NCBI GenBank assembly: GCA_021826795.1
Contig: JAKAYM010000017.1
Location: 1 to 21,308, forward strand
DNA: 21,308 nucleotides
Direction of reading: 5' to 3'
Source: Thermoplasmata archaeon
GTDB taxonomy: Archaea; Thermoplasmatota; Thermoplasmata; Thermoplasmatales; Thermoplasmataceae
Shown here: in pieces, positions 15,575 through 21,308 of the stretch
Numbering within the stretch: the stretch's first letter is position 1
Layout: every line of letters starts with the position of its first letter
The notes under the pieces: generated by a model
What the model was told of the DNA's origin: nothing
What the model saw: the letters and a program-made list of their open reading frames with translations, nothing else
Databases searched by the model: none
Translations under genes and position numbers: made by a program

Positions 15575-16594
15575 ATGTTTAATATCGCTGTAGATGGTGG
15601 TGCAACCAAGACTGTTGCAGCAATCTATGATGAAGATAATATCTTAGCAATTGGAGCAGCAGGCCCATCAAATTATAGGAATATTGGAATACATAACACA
15701 GTTGTGCATATAAGACAGGCTATAAATTACAGTCTCAAAAAATCAGGAATTGATGAAAAAGACATAAATAGATACGTATTTGCCCTTGCAGGGGTTAAAG
15801 ATTCTAATAAATCTACCGAAATAGTTGATGGAATTACAGATAAAATATCTGGAAAGAAGGAAAAATTACTACTGAATGATGGAGAGGCAGGTTACTTTTC
15901 ACGTTTCCTGGATAAAGATGGCATAGTAATCGCTCCTGGTACTGGTATGATTGCATATGGGAAAAAATCAAACAACATTCAGAGAACGAGTGGTTGGGGC
16001 TGGTTTATTGGTGATGAAGGAGGAGGATTTTATATAGGCAAGAAAGCCTTACAGGAAACTGCAAAGCTTGAAGATGGAAGATCCGAATATGACTCTGATC
16101 TGAATAATAAAATAAAGTCATTTTATAATGTAAAAAATGGCAGGGATCTTGTTAATATCATATATAAAAACAGGATGGATATAAGAACTATAGCCAGTCT
16201 TTCTACAATCGTCTCACAAATGGCAAACAGTGGTGACGATCTTTCAAAACATATTATACAGGAGGCAGCCATTGAAGCATCATTATGTGCTATATCACTT
16301 TACAAACGGTTGAATTATAAAAATGTCACAGTAAGTGGTTACGGTGGTGTTTACAGATCTGGAGATTTATACTGGAAAACACTTACAAATAATATTAAGG
16401 AAAAATTAGATAATATATCCTTTAAATATCCACTTTATGGTTATCACGCTGTAATAGGTTCTATCATAATGTCAAGATATATAGGCGGCTATGATGTTGA
16501 TGAAAATGATATCGAAAAATTAAAAGAACAGATAGATAAATTGGTTTCCCAGCTTCCCGGTTCAATTAAAAAGAAATATCTTTATATATATTGA
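15575..16594 (+). CDS. murK: BadF/BadG/BcrA/NAGK-family sugar kinase, probably MurNAc/GlcNAc kinase
   Basis: ASKHA-fold kinase of 339 residues, cytoplasmic. Visible parts: phosphate-1 loop DGGATKT (7-13), catalytic Asp102 (LLNDGEAG), phosphate-2 loop APGTGMIAYG (120-129), the NAGK-type signature GWGWFIGDEGGG (140-151), and the adenosine motif VSGYGGVY in the C-terminal half. This family includes GlcNAc kinase and Clostridium acetobutylicum MurK, which phosphorylates MurNAc and GlcNAc at O-6. With murQ, nagZ and an AmiE-type hydrolase next to it, MurNAc/GlcNAc kinase is the best guess: it would make the substrate of MurQ. A real alternative is 2-keto-3-deoxygluconate kinase, since the Thermoplasma acidophilum enzyme of that activity is reported to belong to the same family. 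First gene of a two-gene operon with the GNAT gene, 16 nt apart. Confidence 0.7.
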   Translation: MFNIAVDGGATKTVAAIYDEDNILAIGAAGPSNYRNIGIHNTVVHIRQAINYSLKKSGIDEKDINRYVFALAGVKDSNKSTEIVDGITDKISGKKEKLLLNDGEAGYFSRFLDKDGIVIAPGTGMIAYGKKSNNIQRTSGWGWFIGDEGGGFYIGKKALQETAKLEDGRSEYDSDLNNKIKSFYNVKNGRDLVNIIYKNRMDIRTIASLSTIVSQMANSGDDLSKHIIQEAAIEASLCAISLYKRLNYKNVTVSGYGGVYRSGDLYWKTLTNNIKEKLDNISFKYPLYGYHAVIGSIIMSRYIGGYDVDENDIEKLKEQIDKLVSQLPGSIKKKYLYIY

Positions 16595-16610
16595 AAAGCG
16601 TGAGATATAC

Positions 16611-17693
16611 ATGGAAGAAATCAGAAGAGGAACTATAAGTTACCGCGATAGTCTAATTTCCAGCCTTAATGAAAATTTTAGGCCAGGAGCAGGGGCAAGA
16701 AACGGTATGTATAGCGAATTTCCACATTTATTTTCAAATGAAAATATTAGAAATACATATTTTATATATAAGGATGGAAAACCAGTATCTCAGGCCTCGG
16801 TATTTCCAATGTTTATATCTAACAGGAGTTCAATAATTAAAGCAGCAGCAGTAGGGTCTGTTTCTACCATGAAAGATTATGGAAATAGAGGTTATGCAAC
16901 TTCTATTATTAAGAAAATAATTGATGATTTAACTACCAGACATTTTTCGTTGATGTTTGTTTCCGGAGAACTTGAATTATACAAAAAACAATCCTGCGTT
17001 AAAACAGGGTATATTTCAGATTTTACCATAGAATATAATAAAAATTATTCTGAAACAGATGTAAAAATCAGGGACGCAGAATATCGCTTAAACAATTATA
17101 TGAATTATTTTAACCTATATAAAAAGGAACGTCTACGGCATATAAGGACACCGGAATTGATGAAGTCACTGTTAAATTCATTATGGTTTAAACGATCAGG
17201 ATGGAATATGGAGTTATTTGATAATAATAACGGCAAATTTGACGCATATGCTGTTATATTAAAAAGAAATAATATGGAACAACTCAATGTAATGGAGTAT
17301 TCAGGAAATAGAAAATCTCTTATACGAATATTCCACAAAGCAATGGATTATTTCCACGTAAATAAAATAAAATGGCATGTTTATAATGATGATACTGACT
17401 TTTTTCAATTATCAACAAAGTATCATATAGATAAGAAGATAACATATTTAGAAGGAACAGTGCGTGTCCTTAACGAAAGATCTTTATTTAATAATCTTTC
17501 TCCATGGTTCCTGGAAAATCTTGGCTGTTTGCCATCTATAAAAAAAACTGAAAACGATATATTTATATTAAAGATAAATAAAAAAACTCTTGAAATAAAA
17601 GGTTATGGAGAATTAACAAATTTTCTATTCGGTGGTACTGATCACTCGCTTAATATACCATTGCCATTTCCAGATGATTTAAGTTATATCTAA
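16611..17693 (+). CDS. GNAT-family N-acetyltransferase with a large C-terminal domain
   Basis: Acetyl-CoA-dependent acetyltransferase of 360 residues. The N-terminal 130 residues hold the GNAT core: a strand pair with TYFIYKDGKPVSQASVFPM, then AVGSVSTMKDYGNRGYATSI (81-100), where GNRGYA is the acetyl-CoA pyrophosphate loop, then LMFVSGELELYKKQSCVKTGY (motif B). The remaining 230 residues include a second GNAT-like region and end in a beta-rich segment (about 320-360, KKTLEIKGYGELTNFLFG) that resembles the sterol-carrier-like tail of Eis-type acetyltransferases. The acceptor is not known; in this context an amino sugar or a muropeptide amino group is conceivable. Cotranscribed with the kinase; its end overlaps the convergent murQ gene by 15 bases. 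Confidence 0.75.
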   Translation: MEEIRRGTISYRDSLISSLNENFRPGAGARNGMYSEFPHLFSNENIRNTYFIYKDGKPVSQASVFPMFISNRSSIIKAAAVGSVSTMKDYGNRGYATSIIKKIIDDLTTRHFSLMFVSGELELYKKQSCVKTGYISDFTIEYNKNYSETDVKIRDAEYRLNNYMNYFNLYKKERLRHIRTPELMKSLLNSLWFKRSGWNMELFDNNNGKFDAYAVILKRNNMEQLNVMEYSGNRKSLIRIFHKAMDYFHVNKIKWHVYNDDTDFFQLSTKYHIDKKITYLEGTVRVLNERSLFNNLSPWFLENLGCLPSIKKTENDIFILKINKKTLEIKGYGELTNFLFGGTDHSLNIPLPFPDDLSYI

Positions 17694-18509
17694 ATTATTT
17701 CTTTTAATTTCTTCTATGCACAGTGAAATATCATACCCATTTTTTTCCAGTAAAGATTTTGCTCTGCTGTAATCCAAATTAAACTGGGACATAAGGATAT
17801 TTTCAGCCCTATTCCTTAATTTTTGGTTAAAATTTGATTTCATTGAGGACATAGTATTATCGTAAGTTCTACCTAAAAGTATTGCTATTGCGGTGCTTAT
17901 TGTATTCAATGTAATTTTCTGGGCAGTTCCCGCATTCATTCTGGTAGAACCCTGTATAACCTCAGCACCTGTATTCAATATAATTATATTTTTACAGTAT
18001 TTTTCCATTGAGCTATTGCCATTATCTGTTATCCCTGCTGTATAATAGCCATTTTCAAGTGCATATTTTAACGCCTCTATTATATATGGTGTTTCACCAG
18101 ATGCAGAAATACCTATTACCACATCATATTGAGAATGTATTTTTCTCTTTAAATCTATTATTGCCTGTATTTTTTTATCTTCTGACCCTTCTACAGCAGT
18201 ATAAAGGGCTTTTTTACCCCCAGTCATTATATAATCAAACATATTATGATCTATATTATATGTTGGAAATAGTTCTATTACATCCTGGGCAGCTATTCTA
18301 CCACTTGTCCCTGCGCCGATGTAAACAACCTTCCCGCCACGGTTTATGTGTTCTTTGATTATACTAACTAGTTTAGATATCTGGTCAGATGCATTTTTAA
18401 CTGCTTTAAATGCATTGAAAGACTGATTTACAATTACCTTCACCATATCATCCACATTTAAATTATTAATCCCTCTTGTCTCATCGTTGATTTTTTCAGT
18501 TTCACGCAT
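17679..18509 (-). CDS. murQ: N-acetylmuramic acid 6-phosphate etherase
   Basis: SIS-domain lyase that cleaves the lactyl ether of MurNAc-6-P to give GlcNAc-6-P and D-lactate. The 276-residue protein has the MurQ layout: an N-terminal arm ETEKINDETRGINNLNVDDM, the sugar-phosphate loop YIGAGTSGRIAAQDVIELFPT (Glu79 in it), VEGSED (106-111), ISASGETPYIIEAL (134 on), GAEVIQGSTRMNAGTAQK (181-198), and a C-terminal three-helix tail (RAENILM... LDYSRAKSLLEKNGYD). Glu79 and Glu110 sit where the E. coli enzyme has its essential Glu83 and Glu114, with the same offset (from memory). It is a little shorter than the usual 295-305 residues, mostly at the N-terminus. No signal peptide. An archaeal MurQ is unexpected, since there is no murein. 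Other SIS enzymes are less likely given the full set of MurQ motifs. Confidence 0.88.
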   Translation of the reverse strand: MRETEKINDETRGINNLNVDDMVKVIVNQSFNAFKAVKNASDQISKLVSIIKEHINRGGKVVYIGAGTSGRIAAQDVIELFPTYNIDHNMFDYIMTGGKKALYTAVEGSEDKKIQAIIDLKRKIHSQYDVVIGISASGETPYIIEALKYALENGYYTAGITDNGNSSMEKYCKNIIILNTGAEVIQGSTRMNAGTAQKITLNTISTAIAILLGRTYDNTMSSMKSNFNQKLRNRAENILMSQFNLDYSRAKSLLEKNGYDISLCIEEIKRNNLDIT

Positions 18510-18675
18510 ATTTACACTATTATATGGAAATATAATAATTTTGATTTTAAATACCGGGAAATATACTGTATATATAATTCATAATTTTTTTGGCACTTTA
18601 AATTTATCCTAACTCTTCATTATATATAAAATTTCCAGTAATTATATTTTTATATAATATAGCATTAATATTGAA
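18510..18675. promoter_or_regulatory. Divergent promoter region of murQ and the AmiE-type gene
   Basis: For amiE, TTTTATATAATA (18647-18658) is about 23 nt before the ATG. For murQ, an AATTATTATATT-like box on the minus strand (18530-18541) is about 25 nt before its ATG. Between them lies a perfect 13-bp palindrome ATATAC-T-GTATAT (18561-18573), a possible shared operator. The centre is a T-rich stretch with no further structure. Confidence 0.45.
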
Positions 18676-19731
18676 ATGAATGGTTTAAAGGAATCAGTAG
18701 AATCAGTAATTTATGAAAATTACAGAAAAACAACCTGTGGTTTGTCGATATGCATTTATAAGGATGGTGAACAGATATACAGGAATTCCATTGGAGAGAT
18801 AGAACCACTTTCCTTTCATTATACAGACGATACAGTATATGATCTTGCATCACTTACAAAACCTATTATCACAGCAACAATAACAGGAAAACTCATAGAA
18901 CGTGGTAAAATATCACTGGAGGATAATCTTGGCTCCCTGGGGTTCATCGATAACACTAACCTTTCCAATATTACAGTTAGATCATTGCTTTCCCATAGCA
19001 CGGGGCTGATATGGCATTATCCCTTATACGAGCACGGTCATAATAAAGAAAGTTATATTGAAGCAATTAAATTACTTGGAGAACAGAGTAGGATATACAA
19101 TCACGAAGAATACAGTGATTTGAATTTTATACTTCTTGGTTTTCTGCTTGAACATATTTATGGAAAGTCCCTTGATAAGATTGCAGAAAAAGAAATAATA
19201 CATCCATTGGAACTTAAAAATACCGGATTTAATTTGGTCCGTGACAGCTCTATGATAGCTCCCACTGAAAATACTAAGGATCGTGGTCTCCTGCATGGGA
19301 AAGTACACGATGAAAACTCATATTATCTTGGAGGAGTGGCAGGTCATGCTGGTCTTTTTTCAAATATTAAAGATCTTTCAATTTTTATGAAAAGTCTTCT
19401 TGACGGAAAGCTACTTAATACCAAAACACTTGAATTATTCACATCACCGCAGAATCAGTATCTGGGTGGGACATATGGATTGGGATGGATGGTAAAAACA
19501 AAAAAAACAGAAAAATCATCCCTATCTTATGGTTTATCACTATTCATGGGAGATTACTCTCCCATGGGCACTTTCGGCCATACCGGGTTTACAGGCACAT
19601 CAATTGTTGCCAACCGGGAGATGAATATGTTCTCAATTCTGCTCACAAACAGAGTTTATCCTACCAGAGAAAATGTAAACATACTTAGATTCAGAAGACT
19701 TCTAAACAATGCCATATTTTTAAATATATAA
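18676..19731 (+). CDS. amiE: Serine hydrolase of the AmiE/YbbE (class C beta-lactamase-like) family
   Basis: Penicillin-binding-protein-fold hydrolase of 351 residues. In Bacillus subtilis AmiE (YbbE) removes the stem peptide from MurNAc-peptides; the same is inferred here. Catalytic elements: Ser59 and Lys62 in DLASLTKP (S-x-x-K), Tyr146 in EYSDLN (Y-x-N/D motif), and GHTGFTGTS (301-309) in place of the KTG box. The segment HDENSYYLGGVAGHAGLF (211-228) and APTENTKDRG are strong marks of the YbbE group. Metal or lipid-type beta-lactamases are excluded by these motifs; an esterase of the same fold is the main alternative. No signal peptide, so it acts in the cytoplasm. It is divergent from murQ and converges with nagZ, 12 nt between stops. 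Confidence 0.8.
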   Translation: MNGLKESVESVIYENYRKTTCGLSICIYKDGEQIYRNSIGEIEPLSFHYTDDTVYDLASLTKPIITATITGKLIERGKISLEDNLGSLGFIDNTNLSNITVRSLLSHSTGLIWHYPLYEHGHNKESYIEAIKLLGEQSRIYNHEEYSDLNFILLGFLLEHIYGKSLDKIAEKEIIHPLELKNTGFNLVRDSSMIAPTENTKDRGLLHGKVHDENSYYLGGVAGHAGLFSNIKDLSIFMKSLLDGKLLNTKTLELFTSPQNQYLGGTYGLGWMVKTKKTEKSSLSYGLSLFMGDYSPMGTFGHTGFTGTSIVANREMNMFSILLTNRVYPTRENVNILRFRRLLNNAIFLNI

Positions 19732-19743
19732 TATATTATACTA

Positions 19744-21141
19744 TCACATAAATCCAAGTATGGAATATATTGCATATATTATATTTTCAACCTTGGAACT
19801 ATATGTACTGATATAGCCAATATCCTCACTTATTAATCCCTCATCCATTCCAAGACTGGTAGATACATAGACACAGATGTTACCTTTTGCCTTTTCATTA
19901 ATAATTTTATAATTATAATAGAAGTTCTCATTACGCCCGATAAAAATTAGCTGTTCCATGTTAAATGACACATCATTTAAAGCATCAAAGGATATAAATT
20001 TGAATTTAAGATTATTGAATTCAAATTCTTCTTTTAATTTTGAATAATTGTTTACATCAGAATTTACATTTGTTAACGAATATGGCATGAAAATCAAATA
20101 AAATTCCTTCTCTGGGTCTAAGGTTACATGGCGCTTCCAAACAATGCTTTTATAAGAGATAATTTCCATTATCTTATTAGGTGGCTTAAAATTAAAAACC
20201 TTCTCCGGAATCAAATTTTTAATTCTTTTTACCTTATTACTTTCATCCAGAACTTCAATTTTTTCCAATTCATACTTTAAATTCTCTGCAGTTTCAGTAC
20301 TTGCGCTTTCAACAATATCTGCACCGTTGTTTAATGAAAACTCTACCATTTCTTTATAGCTATAATTCATGGAAATAGCTTTCATATCCATAGAGTCTGT
20401 TATTATCACTCCTTCAAAACCAATTTCACGTCTCAAAATATTATACAGTTTTCCTGACAGTGATGCCGGATAAGAATCAATATTTTCGTATTCTACATGT
20501 GACATCATAATAGAATCAACATTGTTTTCAGAGCTTTTTACAAATGGTGCCATATCATTGTATATTTCTGATATATTTCTGGTGTCAACAGGCAAAATCT
20601 TATGTGAATCGGCACTGACAAAACCATGGCCTGGAAAATGCTTGGCTGTTGAAGCCACCCCATATTTTCGCAATCCCTTAATGTAAGCTATTCCATGTTC
20701 AGATACAGTATCAATATCGGTTCCGAATGATCTCTCAAGTATTACCGGATTGCTGAAATTTTTCAGAATATCCAAATCCGGAGCGAGATTCCAGTTTATA
20801 CCCACAGAAGCAAGGTCATATCCTGTTTTTAATCCCGAATAGTAGGTAAGATTAATATCATTAATTTTCCCCAATGCAAGATTGCTCGGAATGTAATTCA
20901 CATCGGACAATCTAATCACGTTACCACCTTCCTGATCTATAGCATAATACGGTTCTTCTATACCGTTTTCTATTCTGTAAAATTTATTTATATTTTTTAT
21001 AAGTTCTGAGAGTTCGGCTGAATTTCTGAAATTCTTTCTGCTTACTAAAATGGATCCGGGCAATACTTTCTTAAGGTATTTTTTAATGCTTTCAAAATCA
21101 TTACCATTTATGCCAGACTGTATAAAGTATCCTGGTCTCAT
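19744..21141 (-). CDS. nagZ: GH3 beta-N-acetylhexosaminidase, NagZ type
   Basis: Glycoside hydrolase family 3 enzyme that would cut GlcNAc from GlcNAc-MurNAc fragments. The TIM barrel covers about residues 1-320: substrate Asp69 in AIDQEGGNV, ERSFG (136-140), the NagZ-type loop KHFPGHGFVSADSHKILPV with the acid-base pair Asp178/His180, and the nucleophile Asp249 in IITDSMDMKAI. The KHFPGHG...DSH loop separates NagZ from other GH3 enzymes. After the barrel are about 145 residues of a second domain; this is shorter than the second domain of Bacillus NagZ (YbbD), and the domain is missing in E. coli NagZ. There is no signal peptide, so substrates must be imported. TATA box about 24 nt upstream, no ribosome binding site. 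Confidence 0.9.
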   Translation of the reverse strand: MRPGYFIQSGINGNDFESIKKYLKKVLPGSILVSRKNFRNSAELSELIKNINKFYRIENGIEEPYYAIDQEGGNVIRLSDVNYIPSNLALGKINDINLTYYSGLKTGYDLASVGINWNLAPDLDILKNFSNPVILERSFGTDIDTVSEHGIAYIKGLRKYGVASTAKHFPGHGFVSADSHKILPVDTRNISEIYNDMAPFVKSSENNVDSIMMSHVEYENIDSYPASLSGKLYNILRREIGFEGVIITDSMDMKAISMNYSYKEMVEFSLNNGADIVESASTETAENLKYELEKIEVLDESNKVKRIKNLIPEKVFNFKPPNKIMEIISYKSIVWKRHVTLDPEKEFYLIFMPYSLTNVNSDVNNYSKLKEEFEFNNLKFKFISFDALNDVSFNMEQLIFIGRNENFYYNYKIINEKAKGNICVYVSTSLGMDEGLISEDIGYISTYSSKVENIIYAIYSILGFM

Positions 21142-21160
21142 CGATGAATATATTTACAGG

Positions 21161-21170
21161 TTATAAAAAT
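21161..21170 (-). promoter_or_regulatory. TATA box of nagZ
   Basis: Minus strand ATTTTTATAA, centred about 24 nt before the ATG at 21141. It separates nagZ from the upstream partial gene, so nagZ probably has its own leaderless transcript. Confidence 0.5.
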
Positions 21171-21193
21171 ATTTATTTTACAACCTTAACTCG

Positions 21194-21308
21194 CTAATTC
21201 TTAGGTAATATGTCCATGTTTATCTTCTTTAATAGTGATTCAACCCTTTTGGGAATCTCATTAAACTCTATCTTATTATCTGAGTATTCCACTGCATAGA
21301 CCTTTGAC
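21194..21308 (-). CDS. 3' end of an unidentified gene
   Basis: The minus strand is open from the window edge to a TAG at 21194. It yields 37 residues, starting SKVYAVEYSDNKIEFNEIPK and ending in KKINMDILPKN. No family can be named from this tail. It runs in the same direction as nagZ, with 52 nt between its stop and the nagZ start, and so could belong to the same functional cluster. Confidence 0.5.
   Translation of the reverse strand, partial: SKVYAVEYSDNKIEFNEIPKRVESLLKKINMDILPKN

Overview
The window looks like a piece of a Thermoplasmatales chromosome, most likely a Ferroplasma/Acidiplasma-type acidophile (inference). The pointers are an archaeal A-type ATP synthase operon, an intein inside the P-loop of its catalytic subunit, low GC, a tRNA-Ala without encoded CCA, TATA boxes about 22-30 nt ahead of start codons (leaderless transcripts), and a gluconate-dehydratase-like enzyme fitting the non-phosphorylative Entner-Doudoroff pathway of this order.

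Left part (1-11081): the 3' part of an ABC-2 type permease, then a tight A1Ao ATP synthase operon in the order K-E-C-F-A-B-D-(35-aa membrane miniprotein)-H-I. Subunit A carries a 534-residue intein with both LAGLIDADG motifs, inserted between the Lys and Thr of the Walker A motif. The miniprotein between D and H is translationally coupled to H and looks like an unrecognised accessory of the complex.

Middle part (11082-15436): a mandelate-racemase-superfamily sugar-acid dehydratase, a thiamine-binding-like UPF0045 protein, a VapBC toxin-antitoxin pair with a palindromic promoter, tRNA-Ala(UGC), a very AT-rich gene-free stretch, gcvT, a 57-aa ORF upstream of gcvT and a small two-span membrane protein. 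A roughly 40-bp imperfect repeat lies on both sides of gcvT in inverted orientation, and a 14-bp core of it occurs a third time inside the 57-aa ORF.

Right part (15575-21141): the most interesting region. Five genes in alternating orientation encode a BadF/NAGK-type sugar kinase, a GNAT acetyltransferase, a MurNAc-6-phosphate etherase (MurQ), a serine hydrolase of the AmiE/YbbE type and a GH3 beta-N-acetylhexosaminidase (NagZ). Together they resemble the bacterial cytoplasmic muropeptide recycling pathway, in which NagZ and AmiE release GlcNAc and MurNAc from peptidoglycan fragments, a MurK-type kinase makes MurNAc-6-P and MurQ converts it to GlcNAc-6-P. Archaea have no murein, so this reads as a scavenging cassette for bacterial cell-wall fragments, or a repurposed version of it. 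The window ends in the 3' end of an unidentified gene on the minus strand.
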